Assembly (NCBI RefSeq): GCF_007971225.1 | Contig: NZ_CP042435.1 | Span: 1,608,501-1,672,500 of the forward strand | Direction: 5' to 3' | DNA length: 64,000 bases | From: Panacibacter ginsenosidivorans | GTDB taxonomy: Bacteria > Bacteroidota > Bacteroidia > Chitinophagales > Chitinophagaceae | In this document: piece by piece, positions 43,743 to 53,091 of the stretch | How positions within the stretch are numbered: position 1 is the first letter of the stretch | How the letters are laid out: every line of letters begins with the position of its first letter | Notes under the pieces: model-generated | What the model saw: the letters and a program-made list of their open reading frames with translations, nothing else | What the model was told of the DNA's origin: nothing | The model's database searches: none | Position numbers and translations under genes: made by a program

Positions 43743-45935
43743 TTAAGTAACCGGGTGAATGTACGGTAAAGTTAAAATAAATTCAGCTCCTTTTCCAGGT
43801 TCGGATTCCACTTCAATTTTACCATGGTGTTCTTCTATTATTTTAAATACAATGGCCATACCAAGGCCGGTGCCTACTCCCACAGATTTTGTGGTGAAGA
43901 AGGGCTCAAATATTTTATGCTTTACCTGTTCGTTCATTCCTATACCGCTATCTTTTATACGAACCTGCATCTTATTTCCTGGAACATCCACAGTAGATAT
44001 TAATATCCATTCTTGCTCTTGCTTTACCTGCTTTTCGTCTATGGCCTGAATGGCGTTATTAATTATGTTCATGAAAACCTGATTCAGTTTTCCCGGAAAA
44101 CATTCAATATCACCTTTGGCATTAAACTGTTTTTCTACACGAAGATAACCAGGCATACTGTTGCGTAATAATACCAGTGTGGAATTTAGGCCTTCATGCA
44201 CATTAGCCACTTTTAATTCACCTTCATCCAGACGGCTAAATGTTCGCAGACCTCTTACAATTTCTGCAGTGCGTTCTGCCCCTTCTTCTATGCCTTTTAT
44301 TAATTGCCTTATTTCTTTTTTGACAAATTCCATATCTATCTCTTCCTGTTTCCTGTCTACTTCCTGCAATAATGAGGGAATGATTTCTTTGTTAGCATTG
44401 TGCAATTTTCTGTACATGGCTACTACTTCAAAAACATCATCAATATCAAGATTTAAAGGTTTGATATTTGATTTAACAAAGTTGATAGGATTATTTATTT
44501 CGTGTGCAATTCCAGCAGTAAGCTGACCAAGAGAGGCCATTTTCTCTGCTTCCACCAATTGCGTTTGTGCGTCCTTAAGTTCAGCAAGGGTATGGTTAAG
44601 CTGCATATTAGTACTAACCAATTCGTTTGTACGTTCTGTAACTTTTTGTTCAAGTACAACATTCTGTTCTTTAATAAGTGTTTCATTCTCCCTTGATATT
44701 TTAAGTGCATAAACCTGCGATTCCTGCTTTTCTTTTCGCAAAGAATTTATCCTGTCGGCCAAAGCAGTCGATAGAAATATAGCCTCAATTGCAGATCCAA
44801 GGTATAATACATATGTACTAAATGTTGTATAAGGTACAATACCAATATTGCGTAATGAAATTACAATAACCCCTGCAAGGAATGCTGTCCAGGCAATAAG
44901 ATAAAAATAGGCAGGTTTATACCCTTTTCTTCCTATGAGGAAAGAAATTAAAATAAGTAGCACACCACCTGCAAGTTGTGCATAATCTATAACCTTATAC
45001 CCTAATTGATTATTGCCGGAAATGGTGGCTATAATTGCAACAAAAAAAAGAAAAATAACAATTGAAAAAAGAAAAACAAAGGTCTTGTAATAATACGCTA
45101 TACGCAGGAAGAAAATTGCAAAGAGTATACCCGTAATACCTGCGGTACATGAAGTGAGCAGCAACATATACCTGTTTACATCAGGATGGGAAGGCCAGAA
45201 ATAAGTGTACCCGTAACCGGAAACGGTAACCTGTGCAAAACCCAGGAAGAATAAATAAATTACATAAAAAAGATAGCTAAGATCTTTGGTTGAAATAAGC
45301 AGGAATATGTTATAAAGTAATAAGGATAAAATAATACCAAAATAAAGCCCGAAAATAAGGTTGCCTGAATTTATTGATTCATCGAGAGATGTTGTGTCTT
45401 TAATGAACATTGGTAAAAACAGGGGATGATAACTTTTAATTTTCAGGTAATAGATTCCTGTATCCGAAGGCGGTAGTCTAAGTCTAAATGCAAATGCTCT
45501 TTTTTGCGCTTGTAACTCTGGCTTAATGCTATTTCCTGCACGCTGAATTAGTACAAGTTTATTATCAATCTTTCTATAAAGTGAAATTTCAGAAATATTA
45601 GAATACTGTATGTCAAGGAAAAGATCCTGGTGTTGTGTAGCATTTAAAACTGAAAAATTAAGCCAGCTTGTTCCATCCTTAACATCCATTTTAGGTATGT
45701 CCTTTTTTTGAAGCTTAAATGCTGTATCATCATTTGTTATGTTAGATTCATTGAAGCGGGATTCTTTATCAACCAACAAATAAAGATATTTACCGATAGG
45801 AGTTGAATTCGAAGCAGTCGTTGCAACGAAAATTTTATTTTTATTGAAAGCGTAAGAATAGAGTGAGCAATTAATAAAAGCGAAAGTAATTAGAACAACT
45901 TTCAGCGTTTTGGTTATTGACCTTATTTCGTTCAT
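43743..45935 (-). CDS. 7TM-DISM sensor histidine kinase
   Basis: About 730 aa from ATG 45935 (MNEIRSITKTLKVVLITFAF). Order: signal peptide, extracytoplasmic DISM domain (residues about 30-190, with DGTSWLNFSVLNATQHQDLFLDIQYSNISEISLYR), seven membrane helices (about 200-400), a coiled coil (KISRENETLIKEQNVVLEQKVTERTNEL), then kinase with H box LTAGIAHEINNPINFVKSN and ATPase motifs MNIINNAIQAID, IKDSGIGM and GTGLGMAIVFKIIEEH. DISM domains are thought to bind carbohydrate-like ligands. Cotranscribed with the hybrid kinase downstream. Confidence 0.92.
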   Translation of the reverse strand: MNEIRSITKTLKVVLITFAFINCSLYSYAFNKNKIFVATTASNSTPIGKYLYLLVDKESRFNESNITNDDTAFKLQKKDIPKMDVKDGTSWLNFSVLNATQHQDLFLDIQYSNISEISLYRKIDNKLVLIQRAGNSIKPELQAQKRAFAFRLRLPPSDTGIYYLKIKSYHPLFLPMFIKDTTSLDESINSGNLIFGLYFGIILSLLLYNIFLLISTKDLSYLFYVIYLFFLGFAQVTVSGYGYTYFWPSHPDVNRYMLLLTSCTAGITGILFAIFFLRIAYYYKTFVFLFSIVIFLFFVAIIATISGNNQLGYKVIDYAQLAGGVLLILISFLIGRKGYKPAYFYLIAWTAFLAGVIVISLRNIGIVPYTTFSTYVLYLGSAIEAIFLSTALADRINSLRKEKQESQVYALKISRENETLIKEQNVVLEQKVTERTNELVSTNMQLNHTLAELKDAQTQLVEAEKMASLGQLTAGIAHEINNPINFVKSNIKPLNLDIDDVFEVVAMYRKLHNANKEIIPSLLQEVDRKQEEIDMEFVKKEIRQLIKGIEEGAERTAEIVRGLRTFSRLDEGELKVANVHEGLNSTLVLLRNSMPGYLRVEKQFNAKGDIECFPGKLNQVFMNIINNAIQAIDEKQVKQEQEWILISTVDVPGNKMQVRIKDSGIGMNEQVKHKIFEPFFTTKSVGVGTGLGMAIVFKIIEEHHGKIEVESEPGKGAEFILTLPYIHPVT

Positions 45936-46183
45936 CAAAAAAAATTGAATGGTTTTTAAAGGTAAAGGCATCAAAATCAAATTGCCAATTAATTGGATTT
46001 TATTTTTTACAACCCTATTTCGTTTGCAGTGTGTAATTATTTTTCAACAATCTAACTAATGTAGCCATACATTTATATGCATAACACGCAATGTATTATA
46101 ATTTTAGTATTTAAACCGAGCTGTTGGTTTTAAAAAAAGATAAAAGAATTATTATAAGGAAAAGGCACAGAAACAAAACTACT

Positions 46184-46936
46184 CTAAGAAGCCCTGTTAT
46201 AATATCGCATCTTAAATTCATTGACATCAGTGTTAGGCAGGCTTAAATTATAATGTACATTTACACTGATATTCTTTTTAAAAGGCGAGGTTTCTGCCAT
46301 GGAGGATGCAGGATTTTGCCGCAGGTAAAGCATTTTTTGCCTTTCTCTTGGATGCGCTTTTGAAAGTTCACCTACATCATCAAGAAAAACTGCCGTAGCC
46401 AGCAGGTCGAGTTTTGGGTAATAAAAAGTACCATTGTTACCTACTTCCGTAAACACGCGGCTTCCTATCCATTGATTGAACCTTACAGTAGCTGGTGAAC
46501 AAAGCGAAAAAAGCGAACTCATGCCAATCTGTTCGGCAATTACAACCGCAGCTCTTGAAGGAAATAGACTTCCAATACCCAAACCTGCAACCTCAACAGA
46601 ATTCCACAAGCCACATAACTCACCGGTTCCGTTCATACTGTAATAACGTACATAATCAAGTATAGTAGGATCAAGTTTTGAAGTAGCTTGTTCGATAGGC
46701 AAAAGCATCGAGCCATCGGCAGCATGGATGCGTGCACCTCCGTAAAGCTTGCTTCCATCAAGAGTCTCCACAACAATCAGGAAAACTGAACTGCTTTGTA
46801 TCCATTCTGCAGTAGAGGAGGTTACTTTGTATATGCCGTGATTTTCCAATACCTTCTTATGTCCTTCATAAAACTTAAGACAGGTCTCAAAATCATCTGT
46901 TGCCCGGAATGCTCTTATTCTCAATTCAGTTTCCAT
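46184..46936 (-). CDS. GNAT-like acyltransferase candidate
   Basis: 250 aa, no signal or membrane segment. RIRAFRATDDFETCLKFYEGHKKVL at the N-terminus, SSVFLIVVETLDGSKLYGGARIHAADG as the central strands and GELCGLWNSVEVAGLGIGSLFPSRAAVVIAEQIG where GNAT enzymes have their acyl-CoA pyrophosphate loop and helix, followed by SLFSLCSPATVRFNQWIGSRVF. This resembles the N-acyl amino acid synthase/autoinducer-synthase-like branch of GNAT proteins rather than ordinary acetyltransferases; this is by pattern only. It lies between the sensor kinase and a divergent receiver protein, so a role in making a signal for those kinases is conceivable. Confidence 0.5.
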   Translation of the reverse strand: METELRIRAFRATDDFETCLKFYEGHKKVLENHGIYKVTSSTAEWIQSSSVFLIVVETLDGSKLYGGARIHAADGSMLLPIEQATSKLDPTILDYVRYYSMNGTGELCGLWNSVEVAGLGIGSLFPSRAAVVIAEQIGMSSLFSLCSPATVRFNQWIGSRVFTEVGNNGTFYYPKLDLLATAVFLDDVGELSKAHPRERQKMLYLRQNPASSMAETSPFKKNISVNVHYNLSLPNTDVNEFKMRYYNRAS

Positions 46937-47094
46937 CGATTGAAGGTGTGCTCAGTTTTTGGCTACAACAAAATAAAATTTAAAATAATCGCAATTATAC
47001 ACAAAATATGAACAAATTTATCGTTAGATAGTATATAAAATAGCAATGGTTACTTTAATTTGCATAAATATCGTAAAATATTTACCCCTCCAAT

Positions 47095-47547
47095 ATGATT
47101 AATGTATTATATATAGATGATGAACCACACAATCTTCTTTCCTTCAAAGCCTCTTTCAGAAGAGAGTTCTGCGTATTTACCGCAGAATCAGCAGAAGAAG
47201 GAAGAAAGATTCTGGAAAAAATCGAAATACATGTTATCCTTAGTGATCAGCGTATGCCAGGTATGTCAGGCATCGAGTTTTTTGAATCAATTCTTGAATC
47301 CTTTCCCTCCCCTATTCGCATTCTTATTACTGGCTACACAGACATAAATGCGGTTATTGATGCTATTAACCGTGGACAAGTTTACAAATATCTTACCAAA
47401 CCATGGAATGAAAATGATATAAGAATTTTTGTAGATAAAGCGTATGAAGTTTATAAATTACGAAAAGAGAACTATGAATTAACTCATAAACTTCTTGATG
47501 CCAATGATAAATTAGAGTTTTTAGCAAGGCAGAACCTGTTGTCCTGA
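47095..47547 (+). CDS. Single-domain response regulator
   Basis: 150 aa: one receiver domain (MINVLYIDDEPHNLLSFKASFRREF, Asp in VILSDQRMPGMSG, ILITGYTDINAVIDAINRG, Lys in YLTKPWNEND) and a short C-terminal helix (KENYELTHKLLDANDKLEFLARQ) with no output domain. It is very similar to the receiver of the hybrid kinase at 42587, which points to duplication. Probably a phosphorelay shuttle for the adjacent kinases. Confidence 0.9.
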   Translation: MINVLYIDDEPHNLLSFKASFRREFCVFTAESAEEGRKILEKIEIHVILSDQRMPGMSGIEFFESILESFPSPIRILITGYTDINAVIDAINRGQVYKYLTKPWNENDIRIFVDKAYEVYKLRKENYELTHKLLDANDKLEFLARQNLLS

Positions 47548-47636
47548 TTTTTACTGCCCCACTGTCAGTTTTCCACCACTTGTTCGTCTAAACACTAAAA
47601 GTGCATGTCAAATAAACCTGTTATTTGTTTTGGATT

Positions 47637-47644
47637 TAAATTTG
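47637..47644 (+). promoter_or_regulatory. -7 promoter element of trxA
   Basis: TAAATTTG, an exact TAnnTTTG match about 43 bp before the ATG. No clear TTG at the -33 distance. Confidence 0.6.
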
Positions 47645-47686
47645 CACTTTACAAACAGTAAATCATTAATCATAAAAAATAAAATT

Positions 47687-48004
47687 ATGGCTTTAGAATT
47701 CACAGATGCAAATTTCCAGACTTCGGTTTTGGACAGTGATAAATTAACCGTGATAGATTTCTGGGCTGAGTGGTGTGGTCCCTGCCGTGCGATTGGTCCT
47801 GTAATTGAAGAACTATCCAAAGAATATAATGGAAAGGTTAATATTGGTAAGCTTAATGTTGACCATAACCCCAACGTAAGTATTAACTATGGCATTACTT
47901 CTATACCCGCAATACTTTTCATTAAAGGTGGAAAGGTTGTAGACAAACAGATTGGTGCAGTGCCAAGGTCAATCATCGAAAAAAAGATACAGTCTCACAT
48001 ATAA
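47687..48004 (+). CDS. trxA: Thioredoxin
   Basis: 105 aa from ATG 47687 (MALEFTDANFQTSVLDSDKL). Redox-active WCGPC in VIDFWAEWCGPCRAIGPVIEEL and the cis-Pro motif TSIPAILFIKGGKVV. Cytoplasmic disulfide reductase partner of thioredoxin reductase. Complete and of standard length; its own terminator follows. Confidence 0.96.
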   Translation: MALEFTDANFQTSVLDSDKLTVIDFWAEWCGPCRAIGPVIEELSKEYNGKVNIGKLNVDHNPNVSINYGITSIPAILFIKGGKVVDKQIGAVPRSIIEKKIQSHI

Positions 48005-48028
48005 GCTAAAAGTATCTCACTCATTAAG

Positions 48029-48055
48029 AGCAGGCTTTACAGCCTGCTTTTTTTT
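48029..48055 (+). terminator. Terminator of trxA
   Basis: AGCAGGCT / AGCCTGCT, 4-nt loop, then a run of T. Confidence 0.9.
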
Positions 48056-48059
48056 GCTA

Positions 48060-48111
48060 TTTACCCACCTGTGGATCATTAATGAGGCTCTGTTGCGTCG
48101 CACATTGCGGC
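48060..48111 (-). repeat. 52-bp dispersed intergenic repeat, copy 24
   Basis: Only GGCTCTGTTGCGTCGCAC is well kept; the GTAC end has changed to TTGCGGCGC. Inverted partner of copy 25. Confidence 0.7.
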
Positions 48112-48207
48112 GCTTTATTCTTTATGGAACACTTAATACAGTTTTTTAACTGAGTGACAAATGATATCCACATATAATAATTCTTCCTGCTCATCAGGGA
48201 AAAAATA

Positions 48208-48260
48208 GTACAAGAGTGCGACGCAAGAGGCGATGCCATACTAATATAAAGCCTGGCTTC
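48208..48260 (+). repeat. 52-bp dispersed intergenic repeat, copy 25
   Basis: GTACAAGAGTGCGACGCAAG, AGGCGATGCCATAC, right end GCCTGGCTTC. GATGCCAT subfamily, full length. Confidence 0.92.
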
Positions 48261-48317
48261 GTACTATTCATTATTCACTCAATTGTCATACAAATTAAAT
48301 TTTTTAAAAAAAGTTAA

Positions 48318-48351
48318 TTAAACGTTTGTTTAATTTAAACATTTGTTTAAA
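48318..48351. promoter_or_regulatory. Tandem operator palindromes of the efflux locus
   Basis: Two adjoining palindromes: TTAAAC-GTTT-GTTTAA (48318-48333) and TTTAAACA-TT-TGTTTAAA (48334-48351). Placed about 30 bp before the tetR ATG and overlapping a TAAACTTT promoter-like box; a natural target for the repressor encoded next. Confidence 0.8.
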
Positions 48352-48382
48352 CTTTACAGCGGATTCTTGAAACCGATTAATT

Positions 48383-49000
48383 ATGACAGACAAAAAAGAA
48401 CATATTATTAACCATGCGGTGGAGCTTTTTGCAGAGAAAGGTTTTGAAGGTACCTCTATAAGAGACCTTGCAGCCAGAGCAGAAGTAAATGTAGCCATGG
48501 TGAATTATTATTTTGGATCGAAAGAAAAATTGTTTGAAGCAATGGTTCAGCACAAGGCTGCTTATCTGAAGGGAATTATAGAGGAATTATCAAAAGATAA
48601 TTCATTAACTGAAATAGAAAAACTTGACCGTATAATAGAAAGCTATGTAAACAAGATGTTTAACAACAGACTTTTTCACCGCGTTATTCACCAAGAATTA
48701 CTGCTTCATCAGCGGGAGAGTCTTCAGGACAGCATTATAAATATAGTATCACCCAATGCGGTCGCTATTAAAAATATTATTGAAACAGGTATAAGAAAAG
48801 GAGTGTTTAGAAAAATAGATCCGCCACTTTTAATTGCATCGCTCTTCGGAACATTCAACCAGGTTTTGTTATCAAAGAAAATGTGCAATAAACTATTAGA
48901 CAAAAATCCAGACTATATTCCTTATGAGGATCCGAAATTCAAAAAAAGACTTATCGATCATTTAAAAGATCTTTTACACACATACTTATTGAAAAACTAA
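48383..49000 (+). CDS. TetR/AcrR-family transcriptional repressor
   Basis: 205 aa. N-terminal helix-turn-helix: IINHAVELFAEKGFEGTSIRDLAARAEVNVAMVNYYFGSKEKLFEAM, all canonical positions kept. The C-terminal ligand/dimer domain is all-helical. First gene of a probable operon with efflux genes (24 bp before emrA-like), so it most likely represses its own operon through the operator at 48318-48351 and is released by an efflux substrate. Confidence 0.93.
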   Translation: MTDKKEHIINHAVELFAEKGFEGTSIRDLAARAEVNVAMVNYYFGSKEKLFEAMVQHKAAYLKGIIEELSKDNSLTEIEKLDRIIESYVNKMFNNRLFHRVIHQELLLHQRESLQDSIINIVSPNAVAIKNIIETGIRKGVFRKIDPPLLIASLFGTFNQVLLSKKMCNKLLDKNPDYIPYEDPKFKKRLIDHLKDLLHTYLLKN

Positions 49001-49023
49001 CCACTACACAATACTTAGAAATT

Positions 49024-50073
49024 ATGGAACAACAGGAATTATCACAGAAAAAAAAAGGATCAATTATTCGCATTATTGTACTGGCAGTTGTGCTGATTAC
49101 CGGGGGCATAATTGCTTATTCAAAAATCTCTTTTGCGATGGCGCATGAAACAACAGACAATGCACAGGTAGAAACACAGATTGCACCAGTATTACCACGC
49201 ATCTCAGGCTATATAAAAGAAATTACCGTACAGGATTATGACTCTGTAAAAACAGGTCAGCTTGTAGCAACAATTGATGATGATGAGTTACAGGTACAAT
49301 TATTACAAATGCAGGCTGATTATAAAGCGGCAGAAGCCGATATACTTAATGCAAAAGCTGCATTGAACAATGCACAGGTTTCACTAAGAGTGAATAAAGG
49401 GAATATTACTTTAAACGAAGTAAAACAACAACAGGCCAAAGAAGATTATGAGCGTAATCAAAAACTTTTTGCAGACCAGGCTATTACCAAAAAACAGTTA
49501 GATGACAGCCGTTATGCAATGGAAGTAGCCAACCAGCAGGTTAACAACAGCGGAAGTGATCTTACCGCGGCAGATAGCAGATTATCCGTCTTAAGTGCAT
49601 CTATACAAAAAGCACAAGCTGCATTAGAGATAAAGCGGGCAGCTATAGAGCAACAAAAATTAAAGATATCCTACTCTAAAGTATATGCGCCACAATCTGG
49701 CAAACTTGGAAAGAAAAATGTAACGGCAGGTCAATATGTTCAGGCCGGAACACCATTATTCTCTATTGTAAATGACAGCACATATTGGATCGTTGCAAAC
49801 TTCAAAGAAACACAGATCAAAAAATTTCATCCCGGTATGCCGGTTGAAATTGCTTTAGATGCATATACTGATTTAAAGCTAACCGGCACAATCGAAAGCC
49901 TTAGCGATGCAACAGGTGCAAAATTTTCTTTACTTCCTCCTGATAATGCAAGTGGCAACTTTGTAAAGGTTACGCAGCGCGTACCGGTAAAGATCGCCAT
50001 TAATGACATTACCAAATACAAAGAAATATTGAGGGCAGGCCTCAGTGCAGAGATTACTATTAATACAAAATAA
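49024..50073 (+). CDS. HlyD/EmrA-family membrane fusion protein
   Basis: 349 aa. Periplasmic adaptor of a tripartite efflux pump. One N-terminal helix (IIRIIVLAVVLITGGIIAYS), a split biotinyl-lipoyl-like domain (TDNAQVETQIAPVLPRISGYIKEITVQDYDSVKTGQLVATIDD with its mate APQSGKLGKKNVTAGQYVQAG), a long helical hairpin (about residues 95-215, ALNNAQVSLRVNKGN...) and a beta-barrel end. Operon position between regulator and MFS pump (6 bp apart) confirms EmrA-type partnership. Confidence 0.93.
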   Translation: MEQQELSQKKKGSIIRIIVLAVVLITGGIIAYSKISFAMAHETTDNAQVETQIAPVLPRISGYIKEITVQDYDSVKTGQLVATIDDDELQVQLLQMQADYKAAEADILNAKAALNNAQVSLRVNKGNITLNEVKQQQAKEDYERNQKLFADQAITKKQLDDSRYAMEVANQQVNNSGSDLTAADSRLSVLSASIQKAQAALEIKRAAIEQQKLKISYSKVYAPQSGKLGKKNVTAGQYVQAGTPLFSIVNDSTYWIVANFKETQIKKFHPGMPVEIALDAYTDLKLTGTIESLSDATGAKFSLLPPDNASGNFVKVTQRVPVKIAINDITKYKEILRAGLSAEITINTK

Positions 50074-50079
50074 AGCGTC

Positions 50080-51660
50080 ATGGCCGCGAAAGGTTTAGCT
50101 AAATTTATTATCGTTATTACAACGGTATCCGCTGCCATTATGGAGTTAATTGATACCTCCATTGTAAATGTAGCGCTTACTGATATGAGTGGCAGCCTTG
50201 GTGTAAGCATCGAAGATATAAGCTGGGTTATTACGGCTTATGCCATTGCCAATGTAATCATCATACCGCTTACAGGTTTTCTGGCAGAATATTTTGGAAG
50301 AAAGAATTATTACATCGCTTCCATGATCATCTTCACCATTGCTTCTTACATGTGTGGAGACTCAACAACATTGATAGAACTTGTTATGTGGCGGTTTATA
50401 CAAGGTGTGGGTGGTGGTGCTTTATTATCCACATCTCAGGCTATTTTATTTGATGCCTTTAAACCAGAAGACAGACCTGTAGCATCTGGTTTGTTTGGTA
50501 TGGGCCTTGTGCTCGGGCCAACATTAGGGCCAACGCTTGGCGGGTATATTATGGATAATTACCAATGGCCCTTGATCTTTATGATAAATATTCCTATTGG
50601 CATTATAGCAACTATGCTTGCCTTTTCATTCATTGACAAAAAAGAAGGGGAAGGCAAACACAAAAAAGGAATGCACATTGATTACAATGGAATACTTCTA
50701 TTGATCGTAGGAATTGGATGTTTACAATATGTACTCGAAAGAGGGGAAGCAGAAGACTGGTTCAGCAGCAACACTATAAGAATCTGCGCCATACTTGCTT
50801 TCGTTGGTTTGGTAAGTTTTATATGGTATGAATTATCAATCAAAAAACCTGCGGTAAACCTACGTGTACTCAATAACCGCAACCTTGCATTTACAACCAT
50901 ATTCACTTTTGTAGTGGGCTTCGGATTATATACATCTGTCTTTGTCTTTCCTGTTTTAGCGCAACGCGTTTTAGGTTATACCCCTTACGAAACTGGTTTA
51001 ACATTACTTGCGCCTACAATGATCACTGTCATCATGATGCCCATCATTGGAAAAACAATGAGTAAGGGGTATTCTCCAATTCCATTTGTAGTAACAGGCT
51101 TTATTTTCTTTGCAGCTTATTGCTGGTACAGTGCAAAAGTTAGCCCTGATGTAAACCGCTGGGATTTCTTTTTTCCGCTGGCATTACGTGCTCTTTGCTT
51201 AAGCCTTGTTCAATTACCGCTCATTAACCAGGCCGTTGCCGGCTTGCAACCAAAAGACTATGCGGCAGGCATTTCATTAAACAACATGACAAGACAATTA
51301 GGTGGCGCTTTTGGTATAGCCATTGCCAACAATTACGTTGCACAGCATTATGCACAGCATAAAACTGATATGATATCGAATCTTGCAGAAGGCAGTGCTC
51401 AGCTCTCCGGTCGCGTTGCTACATTAACACATGGTTTCATAGCAGGTGGAAGCGACTCTGCAAGTGCTGTTACAAAAGCATACACCATCATCAATGCAGC
51501 TGCAGACAAACAGGCATACTATCTTTCTTATTTAGATACTTTCAGATTGATAACTGTTTTTTTTATAGCTGTTATTCCATTGGTAGCATTTTTAAGAGTA
51601 AAGAAAAAATCACCACTAGATCTTGCAGCGGCAAAAGCAGCTGTTGCAGAAGCACATTAA
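50080..51660 (+). CDS. DHA2-family MFS drug efflux pump (EmrB/QacA type)
   Basis: 526 aa with about fourteen helices. MELIDTSIVNVALTDM is the DHA2 helix-1 motif; GFLAEYFGRKNYYIASM is motif A; RFIQGVGGGALLSTSQAILFDAF and GLVLGPTLGPTLGGYIMDNYQWPLIFMINIPIG is motif C. Uses proton motive force to expel hydrophobic toxicants through the adaptor and the TolC protein downstream. Complete. Confidence 0.93.
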   Translation: MAAKGLAKFIIVITTVSAAIMELIDTSIVNVALTDMSGSLGVSIEDISWVITAYAIANVIIIPLTGFLAEYFGRKNYYIASMIIFTIASYMCGDSTTLIELVMWRFIQGVGGGALLSTSQAILFDAFKPEDRPVASGLFGMGLVLGPTLGPTLGGYIMDNYQWPLIFMINIPIGIIATMLAFSFIDKKEGEGKHKKGMHIDYNGILLLIVGIGCLQYVLERGEAEDWFSSNTIRICAILAFVGLVSFIWYELSIKKPAVNLRVLNNRNLAFTTIFTFVVGFGLYTSVFVFPVLAQRVLGYTPYETGLTLLAPTMITVIMMPIIGKTMSKGYSPIPFVVTGFIFFAAYCWYSAKVSPDVNRWDFFFPLALRALCLSLVQLPLINQAVAGLQPKDYAAGISLNNMTRQLGGAFGIAIANNYVAQHYAQHKTDMISNLAEGSAQLSGRVATLTHGFIAGGSDSASAVTKAYTIINAAADKQAYYLSYLDTFRLITVFFIAVIPLVAFLRVKKKSPLDLAAAKAAVAEAH

Positions 51661-51669
51661 TTTATTTAT

Positions 51670-51721
51670 GAGCCAACCAGCAGTACATATATTTAGCTTT
51701 CGTTGCGTCGCACACTTATAC
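51670..51721 (-). repeat. 52-bp dispersed intergenic repeat, copy 26
   Basis: GAGCCAACCAGCAGTACATA, TTTAGCTTTCGTTGCGTCGC, right end ACACTTATAC. It lies inside the efflux locus, between the pump and the tolC-like gene. Confidence 0.92.
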
Positions 51722-51801
51722 GTTCACATCATTAAGCAACAGTTCAACAGTATAATTTTTTCCATGAACTTTAAATAAATAAAAGATCAACCAAAATAAA
51801 T

Positions 51802-53091
51802 ATGAAAAAGATTTTCTTCATAACCTTATTGACAATATCTGCTGCCGCACTACATGCACAGGTACAAACAAACAACCAGCTCAAAACACTCATTAATCAG
51901 TCATTCAGTTATTTTCCAAAAATTAAAGAAGCAGAGAATGGAATAAGCACTGCACAGGAAAAACTGGAGATTGCTCAAACCAATATGCCAACTGTTGAAG
52001 GAACCATAAGCTACAACTTTGTGCAGCCTAAAATAACATTACCATTTCCAATAAATGGTGAAGTAAAAGATTTCCAGTTTGCACCGGTACATAATGTTAA
52101 TGCAAATGCAGGAGCTAATTATTTGTTGTTTGATTTCGGCAGAATAAAAGCCAATGTAGAAAAAGCAAAAACAGATCTTAAATATGCACAGCATAATGTT
52201 GATTACGCAAAAAGCCAGCTGGCAAACCAGGTTGCTATCATTTATTATAATATTATTTATTTTCAAAGAGCCATACAAATAGAGGATAGCGTATTGGCTT
52301 ACTTAAATGAGAACAAAAGGATCATTGATAGTAAACTAAGAAACGGAGATGCAATACGTATAGATCTTTTGAACGTACAATCTAGTATTGATGCAGAAGA
52401 AAACAGGAAAGTTGATCTGCAAAACAGCCTGCAGAAACAACTTAACCTATTGTCTTACACTACAGGTAATATAACTGCCACAGGAACCGCATTCGATTTT
52501 GATGTAACACTAAAAGATGCGCTGTCTGCCATGAATGATGCACAAACAAACAACCTGGAATATGTATTGGCAAAAGACAAGATACAACAGGCGCAATCAG
52601 ATCTTGCAGTAATTAAATCAAATGATAAACCTTCCGTAAGCCTTGGCGCCAATGCCGGTTTAAAGAATGGCTATGTGCCCAATGTTAATGAAATAAGATT
52701 CAACTATGCGGCAGGTGCAACATTAAAAATACCCATTTATGATGGTGGCAAAACAAAACGGCAAACAAAGCTTGCAGAGACAATCGTAAAACAAAATGAA
52801 TTATCAGTAGCAACACTTGATAATGCTTTCAAAAAAGATATTCAACAGGCCCTTACAGATCTTAACAGCAACATGGAAAGAATTAAGAACACTGCCGGCC
52901 AAATAGGCCAGGCAAAAGCTGCTGAAGACCTTGCTACCAGCCGTTACCAAAACGGTGTGGGTACTAATCTTGAAATTACCAATGCAAGCACCAACAGGCA
53001 GCGTGCAGAATTTACAAGATTACAATATGAGTACCAGTTATGTTTAGCTAAAGTGGAATTAGCAAGATTACTTGGCTATCAATATTGGTAA
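51802..53091 (+). CDS. TolC-family outer-membrane efflux protein
   Basis: 429 aa. Signal peptide (ITLLTISAAALHAQ) then two long helical repeats of the TolC fold: AENGISTAQEKLEIAQTNMPTVEGTISYNF and AKTDLKYAQHNVDYAKSQLANQVAIIYYNI in the first half, and the related LSVATLDNAFKKDIQQALTDLN, AEDLATSRYQNGVGTNLEITNA in the second. The outer-membrane duct of the pump encoded upstream, 141 bp after it, with repeat copy 26 in the gap; so it may have its own promoter. Confidence 0.93.
   Translation: MKKIFFITLLTISAAALHAQVQTNNQLKTLINQSFSYFPKIKEAENGISTAQEKLEIAQTNMPTVEGTISYNFVQPKITLPFPINGEVKDFQFAPVHNVNANAGANYLLFDFGRIKANVEKAKTDLKYAQHNVDYAKSQLANQVAIIYYNIIYFQRAIQIEDSVLAYLNENKRIIDSKLRNGDAIRIDLLNVQSSIDAEENRKVDLQNSLQKQLNLLSYTTGNITATGTAFDFDVTLKDALSAMNDAQTNNLEYVLAKDKIQQAQSDLAVIKSNDKPSVSLGANAGLKNGYVPNVNEIRFNYAAGATLKIPIYDGGKTKRQTKLAETIVKQNELSVATLDNAFKKDIQQALTDLNSNMERIKNTAGQIGQAKAAEDLATSRYQNGVGTNLEITNASTNRQRAEFTRLQYEYQLCLAKVELARLLGYQYW

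Larger units (their letters stand above)
48005..48382. other. Intergenic region with terminator, repeat pair and TetR operators
   Basis: Holds the trxA terminator, an inverted pair of 52-bp repeats and the operator/promoter of the efflux locus. No gene recognised. Confidence 0.6.
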
